A DNA stretch of 64,000 bases, from positions 558,001 to 622,000 of the forward strand of contig CP135593.1 of NCBI GenBank assembly GCA_032388755.1, given 5' to 3'. Source of the stretch: Neisseria sp. DTU_2020_1000833_1_SI_GRL_NUU_006. GTDB lineage: Bacteria > Pseudomonadota > Gammaproteobacteria > Burkholderiales > Neisseriaceae. Of the stretch, positions 24,312-37,577 are shown one piece after another. Below the pieces are notes generated by a model, which made no database searches, was not told where the DNA came from, and was given only the letters and a program-made list of their open reading frames with translations. The stretch's first letter is position 1, and each line of letters begins with the position of its first letter. The translations under genes were made by a program, and so were the position numbers.

Positions 24312-25031
24312 ATGAAAACAGATGTGTTAAAACAGCAGGCGCATGCCGCCATTCAGAATAAACTGGGTTACCATTTCAAAGATACCGCGCTTTTGCAGCA
24401 GGCGCTGACCCACCGCAGCTACCATGCGAAAAACAACGAGCGTTTCGAGTTCGTCGGCGATTCGATTTTGAACTACACCGTCGCCAAAATGTTGTTTGAC
24501 GCGTTCCCCAAGCTGACCGAAGGCGAATTGTCGCGTTTGCGCGCGAGCTTGGTCAATGAAGGCGTGTTGGCGGAAATCGCTTTGGAAATGAATGTCGGCG
24601 ACGGGCTTTATTTGGGCGCGGGCGAATTGAAAAGCGGCGGATTCAGACGACCCTCCATCCTTGCCGATGCTATGGAAGCGATGTTTGCCGCCGTCAGCTT
24701 TGATGCGGATTTCGCCGAGGCGGAGAAAGTGGTGCGGCACTTGTTTGCCGAACGCGTCAAACGCGCCGATTTCAAAACGCAGGGCAAAGACAATAAAACC
24801 GCCCTGCAAGAAGCCCTCCAAGCCCGCCGCCTTGCCCTGCCCAAATACCGCATCGAAGAACAAATCGGACATGCCAACGACAGTATGTTTTTGATTTCAT
24901 GCGACTTGGGCGAACTCGGCTTCATCTGCAAAGCACAAGGCAGCAGCCGCAAAGTTGCCGAGCAGCAAGCCGCCAAAGAAGCGCTGCAATGGCTCGAGCA
25001 ACATCATCCTTTGAAAAAAGCGAAAAAATAG
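24312..25031 (+). CDS. rnc: Ribonuclease III
   Basis: A 239-residue endoribonuclease that cuts double-stranded RNA, processes rRNA precursors and turns over mRNA. The signature NERFEFVGDSIL is at residues 42-53, with catalytic acidic residues Glu43 and Asp50. A second acidic site is in ADAMEAMFAA. The C-terminal double-stranded-RNA-binding domain covers about residues 155-230 (NKTALQEALQARRLALPKY; GSSRKVAEQQAAKEALQWLE). The ATG at 24312 gives the normal length. A DUS (TTCAGACGACCC, near 24645) inside the gene encodes FRRP. era lies 188 bp downstream. Confidence 0.95.
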   Translation: MKTDVLKQQAHAAIQNKLGYHFKDTALLQQALTHRSYHAKNNERFEFVGDSILNYTVAKMLFDAFPKLTEGELSRLRASLVNEGVLAEIALEMNVGDGLYLGAGELKSGGFRRPSILADAMEAMFAAVSFDADFAEAEKVVRHLFAERVKRADFKTQGKDNKTALQEALQARRLALPKYRIEEQIGHANDSMFLISCDLGELGFICKAQGSSRKVAEQQAAKEALQWLEQHHPLKKAKK

Positions 25032-25042
25032 CCGATTTATTT

Positions 25043-25054
25043 TTCAGACGACCT
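25043..25054 (-). repeat. DUS downstream of rnc
   Basis: TTCAGACGACCT shortly after the rnc stop. It is inverted relative to the DUS at 25188 but too far from it for a compact hairpin. Confidence 0.8.
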
Positions 25055-25187
25055 AGGGTCTGACGACATTCAATAGTTTCCGTGCTTTTTATCCCTAAAG
25101 CGGCATCTTCCGCCTTAAATCTTCCGCTTTGTGAACAAAAATCCACTTGGAAAATTAAATCTCGACAGCCCCTATGACAAGACGAAA

Positions 25188-25199
25188 AGGTCGTCTGAA
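25188..25199 (+). repeat. DUS upstream of era
   Basis: AGGTCGTCTGAA ending about 20 bp before the era start. Confidence 0.8.
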
Positions 25200-25219
25200 A
25201 CTTCAAACAGAAAGCCATC

Positions 25220-26146
25220 ATGGACATCGAAACCTTCCTGCAAAACGAATCTAGCCATCCCGCCGACTACCGTTGCGGCTTCGTCGCCATCGTCGGTAGA
25301 CCCAACGTCGGCAAATCCACGCTGATGAACCACCTCATCGGGCAAAAAATCAGCATCACCAGTAAAAAAGCCCAAACCACGCGCAACCGCGTTACCGGCA
25401 TTTACACCGACGACACCGCCCAATTCGTTTTCGTTGATACCCCCGGTTTCCAAACCAAACACCGCAACGCCCTGAACGACCGCCTCAATCAAAACGTAAC
25501 CGAAGCGTTGAGCGGCGTCGATGCCGTCGTTTTCGTCGTCGAAGCCATGCGCTTTACCGATGCCGACCGCATCGTGATGAAACAATTGCCGACAAACACA
25601 CCCGTCATCCTCGTCATCAACAAAATCGACAAAAACAAAGCGGGCAGCAGCGGTTTGCAGGAATTTATCGACCAAATCAGCGCAGAATTCAAATTTGCAG
25701 GGCATGAAACCGTCAGCGCCAAACACGGATTGGGCATCGCCAACCTGCTCGCGCGCCTCAGACCTTACCTTCCCCAAAGCGTGCCGATGTATCCGGAAGA
25801 AATGGTGACCGACCGTTCCAGCCGTTTCCTCGCCACCGAAATCGTGCGCGAAAAACTGTTCCGCTACCTCGGCGAAGAGCTGCCCTACGCCATGAACGTG
25901 GAAATCGAACAATTCGAAGAAGAGGAAAACGGACTCTACCGAATTTACATCGCCGTATTGGTCGATAAAGACAGCCAAAAAGCCATCTTAATCGGCAAAG
26001 ATGGGGAAAAATTGAAAAAAATCTCCACCGAAGCCCGCCTCGATATGGAAAAACTGTTTGATACTAAAGTGTTTTTAAAGGTTTGGGTCAAGGTCAAATC
26101 AGGCTGGGCGGACGACGTGCGCTTCCTCAGGGAATTGGGTTTGTAG
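25220..26146 (+). CDS. era: GTPase Era
   Basis: A 308-residue essential GTPase that assists 30S subunit maturation by binding the 3' end of 16S rRNA. The G domain shows GRPNVGKST (G1, about residues 27-35), AQTTRNRVTG (G2), DTPGF (G3) and NKID (G4). The C-terminal KH domain is seen as VEIEQFEEEENGLYRIYIAV followed by IIGKDGEKLKKI-type residues (LIGKDGEKLKKISTEAR). The stop codon TAG overlaps a DUS (26145-26156). The rnc-era order is conserved in proteobacteria. Confidence 0.95.
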   Translation: MDIETFLQNESSHPADYRCGFVAIVGRPNVGKSTLMNHLIGQKISITSKKAQTTRNRVTGIYTDDTAQFVFVDTPGFQTKHRNALNDRLNQNVTEALSGVDAVVFVVEAMRFTDADRIVMKQLPTNTPVILVINKIDKNKAGSSGLQEFIDQISAEFKFAGHETVSAKHGLGIANLLARLRPYLPQSVPMYPEEMVTDRSSRFLATEIVREKLFRYLGEELPYAMNVEIEQFEEEENGLYRIYIAVLVDKDSQKAILIGKDGEKLKKISTEARLDMEKLFDTKVFLKVWVKVKSGWADDVRFLRELGL

Positions 26147-26156
26147 GTCGTCTGAA
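26145..26156 (+). repeat. DUS overlapping the era stop codon
   Basis: AGGTCGTCTGAA whose first two bases are the AG of the era TAG stop. Confidence 0.85.
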
Positions 26157-26192
26157 AATACTGTAATTAATTGTTTACACTGGATTGAGTTT

Positions 26193-27110
26193 ATGTCTGT
26201 CTATACTAATATTTCTGATGAGCAAATACGGGAGTTTTTGTCAGATTATGATCTGGGGGAATTTGTTTCCCTGCAAGGCATTGCACAGGGAATTACCAAC
26301 AGTAATTACTTTTTGAATACTTCTAAAGGCAGCTATGTTTTAACTGTATTTGAAGTGTTGCGTCAGGATGAATTGCCATTTTTCTTGAATTTGAACAAGC
26401 ATTTGAGTAGTAAAAGCGTAGCTTGTCCAAGTCCGATTGTACGAAAAGATGGAAAGCTGGATTCGGTATTGGCAGGTAAACCGGCTTGCGTCGTTACCAG
26501 ATTAAATGGTGCGGATACCGCATGGGCGACCGAGGCGCAGTGTTTTAACACGGGAGCAATGTTGGCCAAAATGCATTTGGCGGTTCAAGATTTTCCCGAA
26601 AAAATGGAAAATCCCCGATATAACACATGGTGGAAGCAAGCTTATGAACAATTATTGCCACAGTTGAATGAGGCTGATGCCCAGTTGCTGGGTAAGGAAA
26701 TTTCGGATTTGGAAAACAATCTCGGCGGTCATTTGCCATCCGGCATCATTCATGCCGATTTATTTAAAGACAACGTTTTGTTGGATGGGGAAAATGTGGC
26801 TGGGTTCATCGATTTCTATTATGCATGTAATGGAAATTTCATGTATGACTTGGCAATCGCAGTAAATGATTGGTCGAGAACTTCTGATAACAAGTTGGAT
26901 GCGAAGTTATGCAAAGCGTTTATTGACGGTTATGAAAACATTCGTCCGCTATCTGATGCGGAGAAGGAATATTTTCCTGTGGCGCAGCGGGCTGGGTGCG
27001 TACGCTTTTGGGTATCAAGACTGCTAGATTTTCATTTTCCCCAAGAGGGTGAGATGACTTTTATCAAAGACCCAAATGTTTTTAGGGATTTGTTATTAAG
27101 TCTGAACTGA
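26193..27110 (+). CDS. thrB: Homoserine kinase (ThrB, APH-fold type)
   Basis: A 305-residue kinase that phosphorylates homoserine in threonine synthesis. It belongs to the aminoglycoside-phosphotransferase fold, unlike the GHMP-type ThrB of E. coli. The N-terminal lobe has GITNSNYFL and SYVLTVFE; the catalytic loop is HADLFKDNVL and GFIDFYYA supplies the metal-binding Asp. GC content is clearly lower and codon use more AT-rich than in era or rnc, which hints at a different history. A DUS hairpin terminator follows. Confidence 0.9.
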   Translation: MSVYTNISDEQIREFLSDYDLGEFVSLQGIAQGITNSNYFLNTSKGSYVLTVFEVLRQDELPFFLNLNKHLSSKSVACPSPIVRKDGKLDSVLAGKPACVVTRLNGADTAWATEAQCFNTGAMLAKMHLAVQDFPEKMENPRYNTWWKQAYEQLLPQLNEADAQLLGKEISDLENNLGGHLPSGIIHADLFKDNVLLDGENVAGFIDFYYACNGNFMYDLAIAVNDWSRTSDNKLDAKLCKAFIDGYENIRPLSDAEKEYFPVAQRAGCVRFWVSRLLDFHFPQEGEMTFIKDPNVFRDLLLSLN

Positions 27111-27134
27111 ATTTGGATATGTTGTAGTGATTTC

Positions 27135-27169
27135 AAAGGTCGTCTGAAAAAGATTTCAGACGACCTTTG
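27135..27169 (+). terminator. DUS hairpin terminator of thrB
   Basis: Perfect inverted DUS pair with AAGATT loop, 25 bp past the thrB stop. Confidence 0.8.
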
Positions 27170-27463
27170 GTGTTATTAGGTGTTGGGAGTTGAGTTTCTG
27201 TTTGTTGATGTGTGAATTGAATTGTTTTGGGCTGTTTGGGTTTGGATTGATGGTGTTTTGAAAGTTCTGAAATAGTGTCTGAAATAAAAGTTGTTGAATT
27301 TCAGGTTGTTGTCGGGTTTTGTAGAATTTTTTATTGTTTAGGAGTTGACGGTTTTTGAGGGGAGGGGTATAGTTCGGTTCTTCGCTGCTTCGGCGGTGAT
27401 TGAACGAACAGGCAAGTATATCACAGTTGGTCTGATTTTTCGAGGTTTTAAGAAAAGTTTTGA

Positions 27464-27491
27464 TTGACAATGAGATGAAATGCTTTATAAT
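27464..27491 (+). promoter_or_regulatory. rRNA operon promoter
   Basis: Consensus -35 TTGACA and -10 TATAAT with a 16-bp spacer. The AT-rich DNA upstream may act as an UP element. The 27170-27463 stretch before it contains no gene. Confidence 0.85.
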
Positions 27492-27498
27492 TCGTTTT

Positions 27499-27510
27499 CG
27501 CTCTTTAACA
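27499..27510 (+). promoter_or_regulatory. boxA antitermination site in the rRNA leader
   Basis: CGCTCTTTAACA matches the boxA consensus bound by NusB/NusE. Confidence 0.75.
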
Positions 27511-27519
27511 AAACAGATT

Positions 27520-27546
27520 ACCGATAAGTGTGAGTGCGACAGCCTC
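27520..27546 (+). other. 5' arm of the 16S precursor processing stem
   Basis: These 27 bases are complementary, with one mismatch, to 29189-29215 beyond the 16S gene, forming the long double strand cut by RNase III. Confidence 0.85.
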
Positions 27547-27635
27547 ACACTGTTTGAAAGACAGACAAGATGATGTTTTAGACATTGTCCTGTCGGTTTC
27601 TTTGAAGCAGACCAGAAGTTAAAAAGTTAGAGATT

Positions 27636-29179
<1,544 letters not shown>

Positions 29180-29188
29180 GAGAAAGAA

Positions 29189-29215
29189 GAGGCTGTCGCA
29201 TTCACACTTATCGGT
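29189..29215 (+). other. 3' arm of the 16S precursor processing stem
   Basis: Complement of 27520-27546; RNase III substrate in the pre-rRNA. Confidence 0.85.
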
Positions 29216-29277
29216 AAACTGTAGAAGATGCGGAAAAATGCTTGAGTGAAGACAAGGTTCGCTTAAGAAGAGAATCC

Positions 29278-29354
<77 letters not shown>

Positions 29355-29359
29355 AGAAC

Positions 29360-29435
29360 GGGGGCATAGCTCAGTTGGTAGAGCACCTGCTTTGCAAGCA
29401 GGGGGTCATCGGTTCGATCCCGTTTGCCTCCACCA
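29360..29435 (+). tRNA. tRNA-Ala (TGC)
   Basis: 76 nt with encoded CCA and anticodon TGC in CTTTGCAAG, five bases after tRNA-Ile. Confidence 0.97.
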
Positions 29436-29593
29436 ATACTTTCCAAATCAAAGCGAGTTAAAAAGGCAGTGTAACTGCTTTCTTTTTTTCTAAAGAGAAG
29501 TCTGCTGACGAATCAGTTTGACGGAAAAAGAAAGGCTGCTATAATAATCAGCTCATTTTGATTTGCGAAGTAAATAGCAATATTGAACGCATC

Positions 29594-29608
29594 GATCTTT
29601 AACAAATT
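29594..29608 (+). promoter_or_regulatory. boxA in the 16S-23S spacer
   Basis: GATCTTTAACAAATT matches boxA and lies in the spacer between tRNA-Ala and 23S, as in E. coli. The rest of 29436-29867 is spacer. Confidence 0.65.
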
Positions 29609-29867
29609 GGAAAGCCGAAATCAACAAACAAAGACAATGTGTCTGTTTTTGATGATTGGCCGATTGCAAACGGTCAGTTGTCTCCCGAACAGGAAAAGAA
29701 AAACAGGTACAGTATTTGGGTGATGATTGTATCGACTTAATCCCGAAAGACAAAAGGCGGGATTAAGACACAACAAGCAGTAAGCTTTATCAGAGTAGGA
29801 AATTCAAGTTTGATGTTCTAGTCAACGGAATGTCAGGCAAAGTCAGAGAAGTTCTTGAAATGATAGA

Positions 29868-32757
<2,890 letters not shown>

Positions 32758-32851
32758 TATCATTTGAAGAACTTCAAATAAAAAGCTTACTGACTGATTC
32801 AGTCATCACCGGATATATTGATTGAGGCTTTGCCGATTTGTACAGTTTAAG

Positions 32852-32965
32852 TTTGGCGGCCATAGCGAGTTGGTCCCACGCCTTCCCATCCCGAACAGGA
32901 CCGTGAAACGACTCAGCGCCGATGATAGTGTGGTTCTTCCATGCGAAAGTAGGTCACTGCCAAAC
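32852..32965 (+). rRNA. 5S ribosomal RNA
   Basis: About 114 nt: TTTGGCGGCCATAGCGAG at the 5' end pairs with CACTGCCAAAC at the 3' end; CCCGAACAGGACCGTGAAAC is the conserved loop B/C region. Confidence 0.93.
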
Positions 32966-32974
32966 ACCTATCCT

Positions 32975-33004
32975 AAGCCCCCGACAGATGTCGGGGGCTT
33001 TTAC
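32975..33004 (+). terminator. rRNA operon terminator
   Basis: AAGCCCCCGACA and TGTCGGGGGCTT form a GC-rich hairpin followed by TTTT. Confidence 0.9.
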
Positions 33005-33313
33005 TTTGTATCGTTGACGGGTTTGGCGAACCGGACATCCCTGCCTTGTATGGCGGCGGTGGGCAAAATGGGGTGATACGCCGAATGCTCCGGTTGCAGA
33101 AGGATGGACGCTTGATGATGCGGGCGGGTACGCTCCGAAATTGAGGCGGGCTAGCAGATGTTGCGGAATCAATACATTTGGAGATAGTAAGGTTGGAAAT
33201 ATTTAAAATTGTTTGAGTTGAAATAATGGAAAGGATATGATAATAAGATATACAGTGGTAACGCATTCCGGGCGTTGCCGTCCATATTAACGAAACGATA
33301 GGAAAACGTCCTT
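33005..33313. other. rRNA-comE spacer
   Basis: About 310 bp. The first 150 bp look faintly coding (GC-rich, with NAPVAEGWTLDDAGGYAPK in one frame) but no intact frame exists; a gene remnant is possible. The last 100 bp are AT-rich and should carry the comE promoter. Confidence 0.4.
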
Positions 33314-33613
33314 ATGAAAAAATTCCTCTTTGCCGCACTCTCCGTTTTGACCGCCTCGCTGTCGCTGGCAGCCGTCAACATCAACACCGCTTCCCCGTCC
33401 GAATTGGAAGCCCTGCCCGGCATCGGTCCGGCCAAAGCGAAAGCCATTGCGGACTACCGCCAGCAGCACGGTGGCTTCAAATCGGTGGAGGAGCTCAAAA
33501 ACGTCAAAGGCATCGGCGAGGGCATCTTCTCCAAACTGAAGGCCGAAGCAACCGTCGCGCCCGCACCCGCAAACCCAAAAGCTAAAAACGCCGTCCCGGC
33601 ACCTAAAAAATAA
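33314..33613 (+). CDS. comE: Competence DNA-binding protein ComE (ComEA family)
   Basis: A 99-residue secreted helix-hairpin-helix protein. MKKFLFAALSVLTASLSLAA is a signal peptide. The mature domain contains VNINTASPSELEALPGIGPA and VEELKNVKGIGEGIFSKL, the two HhH motifs of the ComEA family, followed by an Ala/Pro/Lys-rich tail. It binds incoming DNA in the periplasm and, by ratcheting, pulls it through the outer membrane during transformation. In pathogenic Neisseria, comE occurs in several copies each behind an rRNA operon; this copy has the same position, so it is probably one of several. Confidence 0.93.
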   Translation: MKKFLFAALSVLTASLSLAAVNINTASPSELEALPGIGPAKAKAIADYRQQHGGFKSVEELKNVKGIGEGIFSKLKAEATVAPAPANPKAKNAVPAPKK

Positions 33614-33661
33614 ACCCGAGTGCCCCTCTAGAACAGGAATATGCGTAGTAAATTGGGTAAT

Positions 33662-33701
33662 GAAAAGGCCGTCCGAATGCAGACTGGAGTTGGACGGTCT
33701 T
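33662..33701 (+). terminator. Degenerate DUS hairpin after comE
   Basis: AGGCCGTCCGAA and TTGGACGGTCTT form an imperfect stem; both arms have drifted from the DUS consensus. Confidence 0.55.
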
Positions 33702-33929
33702 CGTGCCTATAAAAATTATTGAAACTGCCTGCTCTGTTCGCGGACAATGCTAACCGCGTCTCCGCCAAATATCGCGTTCACGTTCATTGCTGTGGATAGC
33801 GGTCAGGGGAGGTAGGGGTAGAGAGCTTTTGAGGGGGAAGAGAAGATCAAAAAGGCTAAGAAGAGACCAAAAGAGAATAGATACGATCTTGTAAATGTTT
33901 CGAGTTGCAAATCGGTTTTAGATGGACTT

Positions 33930-35070
33930 AGACCTTTGCAAAATTCCTACTAAGACATTTAGGGGATGTCTCATGAATACCTTCTTCCAAAAAACTGCAC
34001 GGGCCATGATAGCAAACACATTGACTGCTTACCCACTATTGAAGTTGGATTAGGTAATTGATTGACACTCGATCGAGCATACCTGAATCGTCAAAGAACC
34101 GGTACCACCGTGACCTTCCCGCTATCTCCTGTTGTCCATGTTCAAAGCTGTCTTGCTCGGCCAGTGGCACAACCTTTCCGAACCCGAACACAGCCTCGTC
34201 ACCCGCATCGATTTCAACCTGTTTTGTCGTTTTGATGAACTGAACATTTCAGATTACAGCACCTTATGCCGCTATCGCAACTGGCGAGTGCAAGGCAACA
34301 CCTTTTCCGAATTGCTGGAACTTATTAAACGACAATTGACCGAAAAGGTCTAAAAGTAGAGAAACTATCCGCAGCACTACTATTGGCAGTAAACAGAACC
34401 AGACCGAAGAGGCGGATGAGGAAAAACATGTCAGTGGCCAAACCACACCAAGCAAGACCCAAAATGCCTGCCGAACAAAGAAAAACAGCCTTTACAAAAT
34501 CGGTTAAAAAATATACTTACACTGATGCGCAAAATTATATCGAGAAACTGAACACCTCTCCCGCCAATAGCTATGATTGCAACAACTATCTGTTCCCTTT
34601 GCCCGAAGGTCTGGTCGAAGGTGCGGCCATCTATACCGACAAAGGCTACGCAGCAAGGTAAACCGGCAACATTTGGAAGATTATCGGGTGTCGACGGCAT
34701 TATGTGCAAAGATCACCGCAGCCGCCCGCTGACGTAAGCTCAAATGAAGCGTAAACGATGTTTGTCGAAAACCCGTTATGTGGTCGAAAAAAACTTCGGT
34801 ACGCTAAACCGTAAATATCGATCTCGCTACGCTCTAGCAGCACAGACTATTTCAGGCTGCTCAAAGTGAATGCGCAAAGCCATCTAAGAGCGGCATATTT
34901 GAATCTGTTGAAAGTGGATAACAGGCTAGGAATGTTTGTTGGAAATTAAAAGGTGGCTCGAATACCCGATTAACCAGTATTCGAGTATAAAAAAAGAAAT
35001 TTAGCAGAGAAAGAGCTTAAAATCCTTGTTTGGATTTCGGCTTTCGGGAATAAGAATTTTGTAAAGTTCT
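33930..35070 (+). mobile_element. Decayed IS5-family element (IS1106-like)
   Basis: The left end AGACCTTTGCAAAATTCC equals the IS1106/IS5-group terminus; the right end AGAATTTTGTAAAGTTCT (35053-35070) is its inverse with three changes. The 1141-bp span is nearly the length expected of IS1106. The transposase between them has many stops and frameshifts. Confidence 0.8.
33973..34949 (+). pseudogene. IS5-family transposase, decayed
   Basis: The N-terminus MNTFFQKTARAMIAN and then YPLLKLD are recognisable before a stop. MFKAVLLGQWHNLSEPEHSL and IDFNLFCRFDEL, SDYSTLCRYRNW, YTDKGYA and LSKTRYVVEKNFGTLNRKYR follow in different frames, in the order of an IS1106-type DDE transposase. At least four frame interruptions are seen. 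Not functional. Confidence 0.85.
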
Positions 35071-35096
35071 CTGCTTGTCTTCATTACGTCAATTAG

Positions 35097-35142
35097 AAAG
35101 GTCGTCTGAAAACCTGATTCGGTTTTCAGACGACCTTTTTTT
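35097..35142. terminator. DUS hairpin, perhaps the original terminator of the MFS gene
   Basis: Perfect inverted DUS pair with long arms and T-runs, plus a third TTCAGACGGCCT at 35143-35156. It lies between the IS5 remnant and the IS30 element. Confidence 0.7.
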
Positions 35143-35161
35143 CAGACGGCCTTGGATTCGG

Positions 35162-36219
35162 ATTTCAAGTGCAACACCAGGGTACCGGTGGCTGGAACAG
35201 ATTCAAGAATAAAACACTTGGCGTTTCGCAGCCAAGTGTTTTTCTCGGCCGGTGGTTCAACTCATCTTGAACCCTGCGTATCTCCCGATCGCTGATGTTT
35301 CGGAAATCGGTTTGTTTGGGGAAATATTGCCGGATGAGTCCGTTGGTGTTCTCATTCAGCCCTTTCTCCCACGAATGGTAAGGGCGGCAAAAATAGGTTT
35401 CTGCCTTTAATGCTTTGGCTATTTTGGTGTGTTGGTAGAACTCTTTGCCGTTATCCATGGTGATGGTGTGGACTCTGGCTTTATATGCCTTTAATACCCT
35501 AATGGCCGCCCGGGCAGTGTCTTCGGCTTTTAAGTTCTTTAATTTGCAGATGATGGTGTAGCGGGTAACGCGTTCGACCAAGGTCAATAACGCGCCTTTC
35601 TGATTTTTGCCGACGATGGTGTCGGCCTCCCAATCGCCGATGCGGGTTTTCCGGTCGACGATGGCAGGTCGGTTTTCTATGCCGACGCGGTCGGGCACTT
35701 TGCCTCCGGTCCATATGCTGCCGTAGCGTTTGCGGTAGGGTTTGCTGCATATTCTGAGATGTTGCCACAAAGTGCCGCCGTTGCTTTTGTCTTGGCGAAG
35801 GTAGCGGTAAACGGTGCTGTGATGGAGTGTGATCCCGTGGTGTTTATGCAGATAGGCGCATACTTGTTCGGGACTGAGTTTGCGGCGGATAAGGGTGTCG
35901 ATGTGTTGAACCAGCTGCGAATCGGGCTTATAGGGTTTTCGCCGGTGCTGTTTGGTCAGCCGGCTTTGCTTCTGTGCTTTTTCGGCGCTGTATTGCTGTC
36001 CTTGGATGCAGTGCCGCTTGATTTCGCGGCTGATGGTGCTTTTGTGGCGGTTAAGTTGTTTGGCGATTTCGGCGATGGTGCAGTGGCGGGACAGGTATTG
36101 GATATGGTATCGTTCGTCTTGGGTCAGTTGTGTGTAGCTCATGGCAATCTTTCTTGCAGGAAAGGCCGTATGCTACCGCATACTGGCCTTTTTCTGTTAT
36201 GGAAAGTTGCACTTCAAAT
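35162..36219 (-). mobile_element. Intact IS30-family insertion sequence (IS1655-like)
   Basis: A 1058-bp element with terminal repeats ATTTCAAGTGCAAC (35162-35175) and its inverse (36206-36219), one mismatch. It contains one intact transposase gene. It lies 30 bp after the end of the MFS transporter gene. Confidence 0.85.
35165..36142 (-). CDS. IS30-family transposase
   Basis: A 325-residue transposase. The N-terminal HTH (TIAEIAKQLNRHKSTISREI) binds the element ends. The DDE catalytic residues appear in GDWEADTIVG, TITMDNGKEF and KGLNENTNGLIRQYFPK, as in IS30 and IS1655. The reading frame is complete, so the element may be active. The stop codon lies inside the left terminal repeat. Confidence 0.93.
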   Translation of the reverse strand: MSYTQLTQDERYHIQYLSRHCTIAEIAKQLNRHKSTISREIKRHCIQGQQYSAEKAQKQSRLTKQHRRKPYKPDSQLVQHIDTLIRRKLSPEQVCAYLHKHHGITLHHSTVYRYLRQDKSNGGTLWQHLRICSKPYRKRYGSIWTGGKVPDRVGIENRPAIVDRKTRIGDWEADTIVGKNQKGALLTLVERVTRYTIICKLKNLKAEDTARAAIRVLKAYKARVHTITMDNGKEFYQHTKIAKALKAETYFCRPYHSWEKGLNENTNGLIRQYFPKQTDFRNISDREIRRVQDELNHRPRKTLGCETPSVLFLNLFQPPVPWCCT

Positions 36220-36251
36220 GCGAATCCGCCCACCTTTTCGTTCATATCGAT

Positions 36252-37577
36252 TCAAGCATCTTCTTTAATCAGTGATTTGGACAATTCCTCCAACGGCACG
36301 CCTTTGGTTTCGGGCATCATCGTCATTACGAAGAAAAGCTGCAACACCATCATCGCCGTGAAGCAGACGAACACCCAACCCGCCCCAATGCTGCCGAACA
36401 GGAACGGAATAGCAGCAGGAATGGAGGCGGCAAGCACCCAGTGGGTCGAGCTGCCCAACGCCTGACCTTGTGCACGCAGGTGGCTGGGGAAAATTTCGGA
36501 GATAAACACCCAAATCACCGTACCCTGACCGATGGCGTGTGCGGCGATAAAGAGGAAGAAAAAGAGCGGAACCGCCATGCCTTTCCAGCCGAGGAAGAAG
36601 GCAAGCGACACCAAACCGAGCGAAATGATGTAGCCGAACGAGCCGATATACATCAGTTGGCGGCGGCCGAATTTATCGATTAATGCCAAGCCGACGAAAG
36701 TGAAAATCAGGTTGACCAAACCCACGCCCACGCTGCCGCCCAAGGCCGCGCTTTTTTCCAAACCGGCGATTTCAAAAATACGCGGTGCGTAGTAGAGGAA
36801 GGCGTTGATGCCCGACATTTGGTTGAAAAACGCAATCAGGAATGCCAGTAAAACAGGCAGGCGGTATTTTTTCAGCCACAGGCTTTCTTTTTTACCGCTG
36901 TCTTCGCGGGTGGAGGCGACCAATTCTTCAATGTCCGCATCAGGATTGACCAAGGCAAGCACTTTGCGCGCTTCGTCGATACGCCCTTTCATCACCAACC
37001 AGCGCGGCGAAAGCGGAATGCTCAACACCATGACGGTATAAATCAAGGCAGGGACGACTTGTACTCCCAGCATCCAACGCCAAGTGTTCTCGCCCAAATT
37101 CAGACCGGAGAAAATATAGTTGGAAAGATAGGCAATCAGGATACCGAAGACGATGTTGAATTGATACATCGCCACCAAGCGTCCGCGTTTTTCGGCAGGC
37201 GCGATTTCGGTAACGTAGGCAGGCGCGGCAATGGTCGATGCGCCGATGCCCAAGCCTCCGATGAAGCGGAAGAAGGCGAAGGAATAAGGGTCGTTGACCA
37301 AGGCAGAACCGAGCGCGCCGACGACATACAACGCGCCGATGACAACCAGCGTTTTTTTACGCCCGAATTTATCGGTCGGTATGCTGCCAAAGAGCGCACC
37401 GATGACCGTCCCCCAAAGCGCAGATGACATAACGACCAAGCCGTGGAACCAATCCGGGCTTTTCCACAATTCCTGCAATGCCTGATCGGCACCGGAAATC
37501 ACGACGGTATCGAAACCGAACAGAAAACCCGCCAGCGCGACCGTAATGGACCATCTGAGAAGTTTTGACTGATTCAT
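36252..37577 (-). CDS. MFS sugar porter (sugar:H+ symporter type)
   Basis: A 441-residue transporter of the MFS sugar porter family (XylE/GalP type) with twelve hydrophobic segments. Family motifs: GRKKTLVVIGALY after helix 2, RWLVMKGR at the end of helix 6, a QMSGINAFLYYAPRIF substrate-pocket segment (QQxxGxN-like) in helix 7 and PETKG at the C-terminus. Length is slightly under the E. coli porters. The sugar is unknown. Divergent from dld, with IS30 just beyond its end; its own terminator appears displaced. Confidence 0.88.
   Translation of the reverse strand: MNQSKLLRWSITVALAGFLFGFDTVVISGADQALQELWKSPDWFHGLVVMSSALWGTVIGALFGSIPTDKFGRKKTLVVIGALYVVGALGSALVNDPYSFAFFRFIGGLGIGASTIAAPAYVTEIAPAEKRGRLVAMYQFNIVFGILIAYLSNYIFSGLNLGENTWRWMLGVQVVPALIYTVMVLSIPLSPRWLVMKGRIDEARKVLALVNPDADIEELVASTREDSGKKESLWLKKYRLPVLLAFLIAFFNQMSGINAFLYYAPRIFEIAGLEKSAALGGSVGVGLVNLIFTFVGLALIDKFGRRQLMYIGSFGYIISLGLVSLAFFLGWKGMAVPLFFFLFIAAHAIGQGTVIWVFISEIFPSHLRAQGQALGSSTHWVLAASIPAAIPFLFGSIGAGWVFVCFTAMMVLQLFFVMTMMPETKGVPLEELSKSLIKEDA

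Noticed and set aside
33005..33180. Weakly coding-looking sequence between 5S rRNA and comE
   Set aside because: No intact frame and no recognisable family; reported only as a possible remnant in the spacer entry.
35150..36230. Target-site duplication around the IS30 element
   Set aside because: Flanking bases show no direct repeat; only an inverted similarity (GATTCGG and CGAATCC) was seen.
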